Origin: Ampelomyces quisqualis
Taxonomy: Eukaryota; Ascomycota; Dothideomycetes; Pleosporales; Phaeosphaeriaceae
Length of the DNA: 12,757 nucleotides
Assembly (NCBI GenBank): GCA_018398575.1
Contig: JAGTXZ010000023.1
Coordinates: 1 to 12,757, forward strand
Direction: 5' to 3'
Shown here: piece by piece, positions 1-8,935 of the stretch
Layout of the letters: each line of letters starts with the position of its first letter
How positions within the stretch are numbered: position 1 is the stretch's first letter
Translations under genes and position numbers: made by a program
The notes under the pieces: model-generated
The model's database searches: none
Told to the model about the DNA's origin: nothing
The model's input: only the letters and a program-made list of their open reading frames with translations

Positions 1-213
1 AATGTTAGGAAAATTTAAGATTAATCTAATTAGCCCAATCGCTGCGACTCGCAGCGGCCTAACAGCGATACTGTCTACTAGATAATTTACTAAAGTCGCC
101 CCACTTACTTCTAGTCGCTAGCAACCTAACAGCAACCTAATAGTGTTGCTAGTGTTGCTAGTGTTGCTAATGTTGCCAATTTTACTTACGTGACTGTATT
201 GCTGTATTTTCAT
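1..213. other. Left flank, non-coding, partly spared from RIP
   Basis: No reading frame that I can support. The stretch still contains CCA, TCG, CGA and CGG (for example around 34-60 and 96-116), which are nearly absent further right, so it seems less affected by the mutation process. It carries short direct repeats (entered separately). TTACTTACGT at 182-191 is the reverse complement of ACGTAAGTAA at 218-227, just inside the MITE-like element, so the true outer boundary of that element could lie slightly further left. Confidence 0.5.
121..179. repeat. Short tandem repeats: 11-bp duplication, then four 9-bp units
   Basis: An 11-bp motif, GCAACCTAAYA, occurs twice (121-131, 132-142). It is followed by four 9-bp units of TARTGTTGC at 141-149, 150-158, 159-167 and 168-176. 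The 9-bp motif recurs in the same orientation at 782-817. A simple minisatellite is the most likely explanation. Confidence 0.85.
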
Positions 214-280
214 AATTACGTAAGTAACCTAAAAATACAAAATAGAGAGCAGAATTCCCTCTTTAAAATGCACTATTTAG
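214..280 (+). repeat. Left terminal inverted repeat of the MITE-like element (conserved core)
   Basis: Gapless partner of 578-644. It starts with the palindrome-containing AATTACGTAA and ends CACTATTTAG. Weaker similarity extends inward to about 338. Confidence 0.8.
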
Positions 281-577
281 ATTTTTTTTAGCTACTCTAG
301 TTATTGAGATATAGCGCGTTAAAGTTATAAACTTTTTTAAAAAAACTTTAAAGTACGTTTAACACAATAGATCTTAACGCCTACACTATAATATATTAAA
401 ATAAAATAGTTCTATAGTAAAATCTACACTTTAGTTACTATTTTTTTAAAAAAAAATATAATATATTATCTAGTTAAAGTGCTAGAGCTTTAGCGAAAAC
501 AAGCCTTAGCAAAGAACATTAAAAAGTTACAAACTTCACTGCTGTGCATCTTAGCAACTAGAGCAGCTATAAAAATT

Positions 578-644
578 CTAAATAGTGCGTTTTAAAGAGG
601 GAATTAAGCTCTATATTTTAGGTTTTTAGAATAATTACGTAATT
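578..644 (-). repeat. Right terminal inverted repeat of the MITE-like element (conserved core)
   Basis: Reverse-complement partner of 214-280. Weaker similarity extends inward to about 520. The palindrome TTACGTAA lies at 635-642, matching 216-223 on the left. Confidence 0.8.
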
Positions 645-831
645 GCGCGGGTGGGGCAGGTGGGTCCAGTGGATCAGGTGGATTAATTTGGGCGTTTTTG
701 TCTAATTAGGCGGCCAGAACAAATAGGGGTAGCTAGGCACTATAGACTACAGTTGAAAACTGTCTAGTTAACTATTCCAACAATGTCGCTAATGTTGCAG
801 ATGTTGCTAATGTTGTGTTTTCCTGACAAAC
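645..831. other. G-rich, largely un-mutated spacer before the retrotransposon
   Basis: This stretch keeps TGG, CCA, TCA and TGA trinucleotides, for example the G-run cluster at about 648-695, unlike the DNA immediately to its right. A short inverted repeat, ACAGTT-GAA-AACTGT, lies at 749-763. No coding frame is convincing. The change of base composition near 820-840 marks where the RIP-saturated retroelement begins. If this were the element's own 5' LTR, it should be as mutated as the interior, so I read it as older or unrelated flank. Confidence 0.55.
782..817. repeat. Second 9-bp tandem array
   Basis: Four imperfect 9-bp units of RATGTYGCT (782-790, 791-799, 800-808, 809-817), the same motif and orientation as the array at 141-176. 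The two arrays lie either side of the MITE-like element but do not abut it. Confidence 0.75.
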
Positions 832-2040
832 ATGCTGTTGTTTAATAGTACTAATGTTACAGACTTTCTAGAGCGTTTTAAGGACTTCTTAAAGTACTAT
901 AGCTTTACAGACTAGATAATAATTAACAGACTAGTAGCCTACTGTAAGCTAAGACAGAGAACTATTATACAAGCGTCTAAAGAGTATACAAAAGCCTAAA
1001 ATAACTACTTATAGAGAAAGCTCTGCAATAGCTTCTAATAACGCTTTAGAAATAATAATAAAAGTTAATAGAAAAAGCGTGTAAAGTACTTTAAACACTA
1101 GCTAGGTTAGTGCTAAATAAGATTAGACCTAAAGATTAGAGACTACCTATAAGACTTTTAAATCTACAGTAAAAGGTATATTAAAGTAAGTACTATTAAT
1201 AAGGACTATTATAGCTACTACTTTGTTAAGGGACTGCTGCTCTAACACGCAACAAAGATCCTAGAGAAGTTTAGCCTAAAAACAGACACTCTAAAGAACT
1301 TTAAGTATAAAAAGATCTAAGACTATTTAGCAAAGCGCCTAGAAGTAGAGAAAAAAGTATACATATTAAATCTAGTAGAAGCTATAAGAGCCTTTAAACT
1401 AGAGGTAGAGTTTAAAGTAGAACTAGTAGCTAAACAACTATTAGCCTTACTGCAACAAAATAACTTTAAACCTAGAATTAAGTTAAAAATAAACTTTTAA
1501 TCTACTACTCTTTAGTTACTAATAAAAAGTACTCTATCTAAGAACTAGCGCAAGTAAGCTCCTCTTAGTGCAGCACCTACAAAGAACAAAGTAGATAACC
1601 TTGTAGATAAGATACTATAGCTTAGGCTTAACTAAATAACTATTAAGCAGTAGCTATAGAGTATGTAATAGACCTCTTGCAAAGTAAAGCTTATAAACAA
1701 TTTAGTTATTTATGCCTTAGTTTACAAGTAAACTAAAAAGCAATTAGAAGCTCTGTAACTATATATACCTTAGCTAGCTCTATAAAACTAGGGCTATTAG
1801 AACTATAGGTAATAATAGTAAGTATAGAGAAATAACAACTATTAGCGTAATAGCTAGAACTATAACTACTTAAACAACAATTAGAGTTACTAGCAGAGAC
1901 GTCCTAGTAAAGAACTACTAAGTAGCTTTAGAATAAACTATTAGGTTTGTAATAAGACTAGGCATTTAAAGTAGAACTGCCTAACACTAAGAGGCTTTAT
2001 TACTAACAGCTAGTGCTTTCTTAACAAACGCAACATACTC
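832..2040 (+). pseudogene. gag: Gag capsid and nucleocapsid region, degraded
   Basis: Gag forms the cytoplasmic virus-like particle and binds the element's RNA. Frame 1 from 841 gives a helical capsid-like stretch beginning LFNSTNVTDFLERF, resembling the capsid start of fungal Gypsy Gag proteins, followed by charged helical sequence to about 1500. At 1690-1920 it becomes rich in Asn, Tyr and stop codons that probably replaced Gln and Trp. A CCHC zinc knuckle follows at 1939-1980. An ATG at 832 is in frame, but known relatives usually have more residues ahead of this point, so the N-terminus is probably missing or unreadable. Stops are TAG and TAA only. Confidence 0.8.
1939..1980 (+). other. 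Zinc knuckle (CX2CX4HX4C) with its first Cys lost
   Basis: In the gag frame, Cys (1948-1950), His (1963-1965) and Cys (1978-1980) have exact X4 and X4 spacing. The codon where the first Cys should be (1939-1941) reads TAT, Tyr, one G-to-A change from TGT. This is the RNA-binding knuckle of nucleocapsid, and it marks the boundary between gag and the downstream spacer. Confidence 0.75.
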
Positions 2041-3159
2041 TAATAGAAGATGCCTAATAATTTATAGGGTAGAGTTACTAGCCTTAGCAACGCATAATAG
2101 ACTAAGACTATTTTAGCTAAAATTAAGAGGCGCTTTCTAAAACACGACGTTAACTCTCTTAAGGTTAAATCTAAATTTATAGGTAGACCTAGTCTCTCTA
2201 TTCCTATTAAGAACAACGCAGTCTTTATACAGCTAGTGCCTAATACCTTAAGAGCGCTATTAGAAGCAAACTATAATAAGTATTAGAACATATTAGACTG
2301 CCTTACAACTAAATCTAAAAAACTCTTTACTAATAACAGCTTAGTATTAGCTGTAGTTATTAGCTAAAAATAAGTAAAATGCAGTAACAATTAACCTATA
2401 TACAGTTAGGTTTAGGTTTAGAAGCTACCTTAGAAGCTAGTTAATAGGATCCTGCACTTAAAAGGCTATAGAAACAGAGATAACAGCTACTTTATAAGTA
2501 AAAAGTTAGAGTAAGACTACTTAGTTTAATTTGCAAGTAATAAGAAATTAGAAGATATAGAAATAGAGAAGGTTACCTAACTAACTAAAGGGCTGTTAAA
2601 GCCTACCTACGCAGTAGAGTAAAAGAAAAAGAACCTAAAGAAGTAGTAGCTAGTCTAGAAGTTTAAGGCTAACGCCTAATTAGTTATCTAGCGCATTTTT
2701 AACACTCTAGTTCTATTACTGCTTAAGACTGTTATTAGCAATATACTAGAGGTTAAGAAGAAGCTATTCTAAGTAAGCTACACGCTAGTAGAGTTTAAAG
2801 ACCTTTTAGTTACTCTAACACGCTATATAATAGTTAAAAGCGCTAATAAAGACTTAGATAGAGACTAACCTACTATAAGAGCTAGTGTTAACTTGCTAAC
2901 CTAGGGCTTACTCCTAGACTACGTGCTAGTTAAGGCAGTAAATAGAAAAGTAAGTAAGTACTTTAGTATTAATACTAAATACTAGTTAGACCTAGAGATT
3001 AGCTAGATTAAAAGGCACATCTAACGCAATAAAGAACTAGGCCTTAAGCTTACTACTAATAAGGACTTTTGTAAGCCTACTTACTGTTAAAGAGAGTATA
3101 ATTAAGCCTTAGGCGTAGAGCACCTTAAGAGAAAATACTTAAAAGTACCTATTAATATT
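2041..3159 (+). pseudogene. Long spacer between nucleocapsid and protease
   Basis: The gag frame stays readable through about 370 codons before protease, with only TAA/TAG interruptions. It is rich in Lys, Leu, Asn and Ser after mutation and has no motif I recognise. Stretches such as 2110-2340 and 2640-2880 have few stops, which supports real ancestral coding rather than chance. Fungal Gypsy polyproteins often have a long variable segment here. I give it no function. Confidence 0.55.
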
Positions 3160-3540
3160 AAGAGGACCTAGTTTCTTAGCCTTATTAACTCTAGCGCAGA
3201 GCTTAACACTATAAAAAGAGAAATAGTAGAACAAGCTATACTTCTAATTACGTTTCTGCTAAAGAGTATAAGAACTACAAAAATAGTAGCAGTAAATAGT
3301 TTAACTAAAGGGTTCTTAGGTATTATATAGAAAGTACCTATTACTATTAGGAGGATTAAAATCTATACTAGCTTCTTTATCCTTAAGAAGTGCACAAACC
3401 TAATTATCTTAGGCAATCTCTTTTTAACAGACGCTTAAGCTAGAATTAAGTACGCTACTAATAAGCTAACCTACTACTAAATCTTTAGCAAGGATAGTAA
3501 ACACAGTATAAGATTTGTATACACAAGAGGTAATTAGATT
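3160..3540 (+). pseudogene. Retroviral-type aspartic protease, active site mutated
   Basis: This domain would cleave the Gag-Pol polyprotein. In frame 1 the active-site triad region reads LINSSAELNTI at 3181-3213: the catalytic Asp is Asn (3187-3189) and the Gly is Ser (3193-3195), both G-to-A changes. About 70 codons later comes IILGNLFL (3403-3426), the hydrophobic Ile-Leu-Gly motif that closes the protease fold. Spacing and flanks match fungal Gypsy proteases. The catalytic change alone would inactivate the enzyme. Confidence 0.85.
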
Positions 3541-4119
3541 AACGCGCTAGGACTCTACTCTAGGCTTCTAGTAGGAAACGTTAGAGGAGTGTAATTACTA
3601 GTGTTTTACTTCTATCTAAACCTATTGTATAGCTAGACTAGAACTATTAAATAAACTTAATACAGCTTTAAATAGACCCTAATACTCTAAGTAAAGATTA
3701 GCTAGTAATAAAGTTAGCAACAGAGTAGCTCTAACAGAAATCTTTATTACTAATTATTCTCTTAGAAACACAGTTCTTCTAGTAGCTAGGTGTAGGCACT
3801 ATAGGCGCAGGGCCTAATAGATCTATTATTATTAGTAATAGTAATAGAATATACATGCTTGTTAGCAACAGTGTAAGCTACTACTCTTAAAATATTATAG
3901 CAAGTGTTGTAAGGCAGCTCCCTTAGAGTCTTAGAATTAATATTAGTGCTAAGAGCTTCTAAGAGCAAGAGCTTAGTAAAATAACTAGTAAGAAGAAGTT
4001 ACTTATAAAAGTAATAATAATTTAGCTAAAGCGCACAACTAATCTATAATTAAATAATATTTCCTTTAATGTTAGTACTTTACACAAGTAAAAAGCTTAA
4101 AAGGTCTAGCTAGTAAATA
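3541..4119 (+). pseudogene. Protease-RT linker containing the frame switch
   Basis: Upstream homology is in frame 1; downstream, from about 3660 and clearly from 3780, it is in frame 3. The change equals a -1 shift. It could be a programmed -1 frameshift, as many Gypsy elements use between gag-pro and pol, or a later indel in this copy; mutation has hidden any slippery site. From 3780 to 4020 frame 3 is open with few stops (for example VGTIGAGPNRSIIISNSN near 3789). A 60-codon open frame on the opposite strand here (3786-3968) is a shadow. Confidence 0.55.
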
Positions 4120-5270
4120 ACTTAAAATAGACTTTAAGAGATATTAGTAAGTATAAAGATTAGAAAGAGCGTGCGCGCATTTAACAGGTACTAAACAAAA
4201 AGAACGCTCTATTCTTAAGCTACTTTAAGCTATAATATGCAAAGTTCCCTAGAGGCACAAGGCTTATACCTAAACGCCTGTTAAAGATAAAGATCTTCCT
4301 AGACTTACTCTTATAAGAGCAAGCTATGCTAGAAAAGCTACTACACTAATAAGAAGCTGCTCTAGCCTAAGACTTTAGCAAATTAGGATAAGTTAGCTAT
4401 AAGGTAGTACTTCTAATTAAAATTAACACTATTCCTTACAAGGCGTAGCAAGCTAACTAGTTCTCTATCTTCTAAAAACTTAGAGACGTAGTAGTTAAAA
4501 TAGTACAAGAATATATTAACTAAAGGGCTCTTAAACTGTGCAGAAGCTAGTACTAAAACTTATAGTTTCTAGTAGCTAAGAAAGATAAAGGATATTAACT
4601 TATTAACAACGCGTAAAAGATTAATAAAGTTATAATTTGTAACACAAACCTACTACCTAATCTAAATAAATTTGTAAAAGATTTTGCTAGTTGCGTAATT
4701 ATAAGCTTGCTTAACTTCTTCTTAGGATATAACTAAGTAGAGCTGCATAAGAACTCTTAAGACGTAATAGCGTTCTATACACCTATTAGACTAGTATACT
4801 AGTGCACGCTGCCTATAGGTACAACAAATTTAGTTGCTAAATTTATACGCGTTATAACTAAGATATACTAAGATTATATTTTAGAACGCTGTAGGCCTTA
4901 CCTAGATAACGTTTACATTAAGAGACTAAAGTCCTACTATAACAGAATAGAAATTAAACTAGGTATTAGAAAATACGTTGTAAAACACTTCTGCAATATA
5001 GACGCTATATTAGCAGACATTAAGCGCGCAGAAGCTATAATATTAGGCTATAAATTAGACTTCTATTATATGTTTATAGTTGTAGTAGGTTATTGTGTTA
5101 ACACTACTAGCTACTATTCTAACTATAAGAAAATTAACAAAATACTCTTCTAGCTACTCTATAGAAACTAAAAGGATGTCTAAATGTTTATTAGTATATG
5201 CGTGTATTACAAGGTATAGATTAAGCATTTTACTATTATTTTAGAGCTGCTATTCTGCCTGCTACGCAAA
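4120..5270 (+). pseudogene. pol: Reverse transcriptase, degraded
   Basis: The domain would copy element RNA into cDNA inside the particle. Frame 3 gives a conserved lead-in (KDWKER-like, near 4158), FLVAKKDKGY (4566-4595, the usual Arg after Tyr now a stop), motif A as LNFFLGYN (its catalytic Asp changed to Asn, 4713-4715), then LPIGTTNLVAKF (about 4809-4844), and the catalytic motif as YLDN at 4899-4910, where the second Asp is now Asn. The thumb/connection region follows, with an ICVYYK block near 5196. Length and motif spacing fit Gypsy RT. Losing two of three catalytic carboxylates makes it inactive. Confidence 0.92.
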
Positions 5271-5770
5271 AATGCGCCTGTTAAGTAGTCTTTAGAATAA
5301 TAGAGCGCAATAGACAAATTAAAATACGCGCTATACTCTACGCTAGCACTTGTCTCTATCTTTTATAATAAGCTATTACTTCTAATTGTTATTTCTATTA
5401 ATAGTAGTAAAAAGAGTTAGGGCGCAGTTCTTATGCAGCTAGATCTAAAGGGTTGTTAGCACTCTATCTAGTATAAAAGTAAAGTTTAGTCTAAATCTAA
5501 ACAAAATTAGGACTTAGGAAAATATAAATGCAAAGCTCTACTCTTAGCGCTAAAGAAGTTTTAGACCTACCTGTATAGAGTAGAGTTTATTGTAGAAACA
5601 GACGTAAAGACGCTAGTTATATAGCTTTAGCAAAGTGCAACTAACTTACTAAAAGCTCTTATTATATATTAGCTAGTACTTCTTAATATATAGAAATTTA
5701 ATATAGTTTATATTAAAGGCAAGAAAAACGTAGTAGCTAACGCCCTTTTAAAAAGACCTTAGAAGCTAGG
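5271..5770 (+). pseudogene. pol: RNase H domain, degraded
   Basis: This domain would remove the RNA strand during cDNA synthesis. Frame 3 continues from RT without a break. The first catalytic Asp position reads Asn (5400-5402, in a NSSKKxGAVLMQ context), the catalytic Glu reads Lys (5526-5528), the third carboxylate is preserved as Asp (5601-5603, VETDVKTL), and the last Asp reads Asn (5739-5741, in VANALLKR). Three of four DEDD residues are therefore lost by G-to-A change. The order and spacing match the RNase H that follows RT in Ty3/Gypsy polyproteins. Confidence 0.88.
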
Positions 5771-7110
5771 ATAAGAGCTACCTAATAAGCTAGAGAAGAA
5801 TATTAAGGATTTTATTAACGTTTATTTAAATTTAGTATAGCTTACTATTGCCCTATAGCTGCGCATATGCAACCTACATTATAGAGTATATAAGGCTAAC
5901 GTTAGTTTTAAGAAAAACCTACTAGATAAAGCCTATAGCAAAGAGTCTTAGGCTTAGGCTTGTTAGATTCTATTCTACTATTAGCCTAAGGGTCTTTTAG
6001 AAGCTAAAATAAAAAAGTTTACAAGGCTAGCACTTAAATTAATAGTAAGGGAGAGGCATCTATTCTTAATACTAACTAGAGAGCGCCTACTACAGCAAAT
6101 TGTAGATAAACCTAACAAACGTTTAGCTATTATTAAAGCTATACACAATAAATTAGGACACTATAGAAAAAAAGGCATATAGCGTAAAGTTTAGGCACGT
6201 TATTATTAAGAAAGACAATATAAAGATATTAAGTCCTACGTTAAGTTATGCCTAAAGTGTTAAGTATACGCCTTAGCAACAATTTAAGAAGAACTCTAGC
6301 TAACAACCTTTCTAACAATGCCCTTTAGCTAGATATTAATAGACATAGTCTATATACCTCTAGCTAGAAGTAAGAAGTTTCTTATAGTAGCTTAATGCAC
6401 TATAACGCAGTAGGTTAAAGCTAAAGCCTTATTAAACGCAGACTTAGCATCTATTATTAAGTTTCTAGAAAGAAAAGTCTTCTGCTAATAGGGCCTACTA
6501 CTTAAAATTTTAGTTAATAGAGGCCCTAAAAACAAGTATCTACTAATTAACCTGTAATAGCAATTTAGAATCTATAGAGTAGTAGCTAGTGCCTATTATC
6601 TATAGAGTTAAGGCTTAATTAAATAAGGACACGCGCTAATAGTAGATGCCTTAAAGAAGCTTAGTAGAATATAGGTTAACTACTTACACTAAGTTCTATA
6701 GGCTAATTAGACTAGCGTTAAGCGTGTAACTAGAAAGACCTTAGTGTTTTTTATATATAGTTGTAAGCACGTACTGCCTATTAAATTGTGTATACTAACT
6801 TAGCAGACCTTACTTTAGAAAGAAGTAACTAATACTACTTTACTCTTAGTAATAAGAGCTTATTAATTTAAGAAGAGAGATATTAGGTTGCAAGAGTCTA
6901 TTGCTAGAATAGTCTAACTAAGAAACAATAACAAGAACTACTTTAATAAGAATAGAGTTACTAGAGTAGATAAACTAAAGGTTAGCAACTTAGTTTTACT
7001 TAGAGATTTCTACTACAATAATAACTAATTAGTACTTAGCAAGTTCCTTCTAAAATAGTTAGAGCTATTTAGAATATATAAAGTTAAAGAGAAGAAGTAG
7101 TATAACCTTA
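5771..7110 (+). pseudogene. pol: Integrase, degraded, with HHCC finger and GPY/F-like motif
   Basis: Integrase would insert the cDNA into the genome. In frame 3 the N-terminal zinc finger is intact in its ligands: His 6144-6146, His 6159-6161, Cys 6249-6251, Cys 6258-6260 (HX4H, X29, CX2C). The catalytic core keeps its first Asp (6342-6344, LIDIVYIP), but the second is Asn (6516-6518, LVNRGPKNK) and the Glu is Lys (6621-6623), with 34 residues between the last two. Near 7059-7073, LELFR sits where Gypsy integrases carry the GPY/F motif. No chromodomain follows. The enzyme would be inactive. Confidence 0.92.
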
Positions 7111-7640
7111 AGGAGCTTAATAGAGCACTATTTTAAAGCTATACGCTAGGTAATAGGTTAAAGAAGTTCTATTAGCGCACTAAAGTAGACCTAAAGCTTA
7201 TTAACTAGACTCTATCTACTAACAAGACTAAAGACTAGGTACTCTCTAGCTATAGGCAGGACATTCTACAACTAGTAGGAGAATTAGTAGCGCACTAGTG
7301 CTCTAAGAGGCTTAAGAATGCTGCTAAAGTAGATAAGGATAAAAATTTAGATTTAGAATAGTTAGCAGAGACGCGCTAAAGGGCTATTAGAGTACGCATT
7401 GTAAAAAACCTAAACTTTAACAAATCTAAATACAAAGTTATTAGAATAGCTTTAAAGCATCTATAAGAACGTAAATAGATAGTAAAGAAAGGTATATAAC
7501 AGACGCAGTTTACAATAATTCTACTAGCTATTAGAAGTAATACTATTAAGACTAGCCTATACATTTGCTATTTAGAAGCTATATTAGCGCTACACTACAG
7601 TGCATTTAAGCCTAAACTTCTAAATATACTAAAGCTTTAG
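7111..7640 (+). pseudogene. C-terminal tail of the polyprotein
   Basis: Frame 3 stays readable after integrase, through a GNRLKKF block near 7149-7169 that is typical of the end of the GPY/F module, then a charged tail (KVDKDKNLDLE near 7329-7361). It remains open with few stops to a TAG at 7638-7640. The exact ancestral end is uncertain because a real stop cannot be told from a mutated Gln or Trp codon. A 62-codon open frame on the opposite strand (7376-7564) is hydrophobic and looks like a shadow of this charged tail. Confidence 0.5.
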
Positions 7641-8935
7641 AAAAAGTAGCAGTATTATTGCTAGCATTAACAAGTACATTAACGTTAACTTCTATCTTAT
7701 CTCTATTATTAATATTATTCTTAGTAACTGTATCTATAGACTTACTAGCCTTATCTTTAGACCTAGATTTAGAATCTAGTTTAACAGCCTAACTAGGATT
7801 AAAATTAGAGTTGCTATTATTAGAGAGCTCTAGCAGCTCTTTAGTTACGCAAGACCCTCTACTATAATAGCTCTTGTTATTAGCTGTATTGCGCAGCAGC
7901 CTTCTCTAAACAAATAAACTTTAATTAAACCTTACAGTAGCCTAGCAAGTTAAAACAAGAAACTAAAAGCAAGACGCATATTTTCTAATACTCTATACAG
8001 TAGAAATAGGTAGCGTTAGCAAGATATTGCGAGCGTTAAGACTATTTTAATTAACAGATTGCTTTAAATTACCTAAGCTACTGTAATATTAGCGCAATTC
8101 TAAAAGAAGTCTCTAAAAAAGAGTATTTTTAAACAAGAGTTAGTAACTTACCTATATAAGAATAAGCCTAGAAGCCTATATTATAGAAGTAGTTAGTGCA
8201 AGCACTATAGAGCAGCTACTTACTATTATAGATAATACTATAATACTTACTAAAAGTGTATTTGCAATTACTCTTTGCGCAACAGCTATAAGGCTAAATA
8301 TTATACTAGCTAGAGTCTAGGTATATATAAGCAGACTAACTATAATATAGAATAAGTGCAGCTAGATTGTCCTTAAGAAAGTTGCAGCCTATGCCTAAGC
8401 AAAAGTAATCTTTAACTAAGATTCTATTAGTCTTTATATTAAAGGAGTTAAACTAGATAGCTAGTATATATCTACTTTCTTCTATAAGCTTAGAAGATAG
8501 GGCGCAGTTAATAAGCAGTAGGAAGAGGCTTCTTCTATTAGTTTTAACCTTAAAAAGCATGTGCTAGAGCTAAGTAATAACCTTAATAGTTATTTAGCTA
8601 GATAATATTACTACAACTATAAATAAATTAGCTTAAATTAACTAACAAGTTATTTAAATACTACTTACGCTAGTTATAGATAGTATTATAAGAGGAAGTA
8701 ACCTTCTTATAGATATATAGCTTAGAAGTCTTATTACTATAATAACTAGGGAAGATTAGCTTTGTAAGAGATGTCTAAGTAATAGACTAAGGAGTAGGCA
8801 GAAAGGCTATTAGAGTTAGCGTGTAATACTAAGTAATCTAAGCTTAAAGCTTGCTATTACCTATACTCTAAGTCTTAGCTAGCTTACTATAAGCTTAAGG
8901 AGTTGTTAGAACTTTAATAGATAACTTAGAAAAGC
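7621..8935 (+). pseudogene. Unidentified coding remnant, part 1 (Ser/Leu-rich, then charged)
   Basis: Right after the polyprotein, frame 2 becomes the least interrupted frame. Codons 7622-7860 give a run with only one stop, rich in Leu, Ser and Thr; given the mutation pattern many Leu were probably Pro or Ser, suggesting a disordered Pro/Ser-rich N-terminus. Bases 8160-8570 are also open over long stretches (for example IIEVVSASTIEQ near 8180 and EEASSISFNLKKHVLELS near 8522), and 8770-8920 is charged and helical (AERLLELAC, KLKELLEL). I recognise no family. It may be an extra 3' ORF of the Gypsy element, since it follows integrase on the same strand, or a separate repeat. The alternative frame 1 near 8190-8290 shows several Cys but more stops. 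Confidence 0.35.

Larger units (their letters stand above)
214..644. mobile_element. MITE-like element with long terminal inverted repeats
   Basis: The two ends are inverted copies of each other. Bases 214-280 align without gaps to the reverse complement of 578-644, with 57 of 67 positions identical by my count. Both ends start AATTACGTAA and share the block AATTCCCTCTTTAAAA. Similarity continues at a lower level through 281-338 versus 520-577, so each inverted repeat is about 125 bp in a 431-bp element. The centre is AT-rich with no coding frame. Several arm differences are C/T or G/A, consistent with RIP after insertion. Size, structure and lack of coding capacity fit a non-autonomous DNA transposon. 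I cannot assign a superfamily or identify a clear target-site duplication. Confidence 0.8.
832..7640 (+). mobile_element. Ty3/Gypsy retrotransposon internal region, inactivated by RIP
   Basis: Gag, zinc knuckle, protease, RT, RNase H and integrase can be read in that order on the + strand, which is the diagnostic Ty3/Gypsy order (Copia elements place integrase before RT). Reading is in frame 1 from about 841 to 3540 and in frame 3 from about 3660 to 7640. All interrupting stops are TAA or TAG; I found no TGA. Catalytic residues are lost by the same C-to-T and G-to-A changes, so the copy cannot be autonomous. I see no LTR pair, no convincing primer-binding site and no polypurine tract, so the copy is truncated, nested or has unrecognisable LTRs. 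The closest match in style is the fungal Gypsy polyproteins common in ascomycete genomes. There is no chromodomain after integrase. Confidence 0.93.

Noticed and set aside
141..176. CRISPR-like array
   Set aside because: The units are contiguous 9-mers without spacers, and the genome appears fungal.
1..840. 5' LTR of the Gypsy element
   Set aside because: No direct repeat of this stretch occurs downstream of 7640 within the window, and it is less mutated than the interior.
3786..3968. 60-codon open frame on the minus strand
   Set aside because: It lies antisense to the readable protease-RT linker, has no recognisable motif, and such short open frames are expected by chance on the opposite strand.
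7376..7564. 62-codon open frame on the minus strand, hydrophobic
   Set aside because: It is the antisense of the charged polyprotein tail; Leu/Ile-rich composition is what antisense of Lys/Asn-rich mutated codons gives.
832..7640. Alternative genetic code with TAA and TAG read as Gln
   Set aside because: Many conserved non-Gln positions also change, such as catalytic Asp to Asn and Glu to Lys, and Trp positions read TAG. All fit C-to-T/G-to-A mutation, not recoding.
7111..7640. Chromodomain at the integrase C-terminus
   Set aside because: No aromatic cage pattern or typical chromodomain block is visible after the GPY/F-like motif, even allowing for mutated Trp codons.
8190..8400. Zinc-finger-like Cys-rich frame (frame 1)
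   Set aside because: Frame 2 over the same bases has far fewer stops, and the Cys spacing matches no finger I can name.
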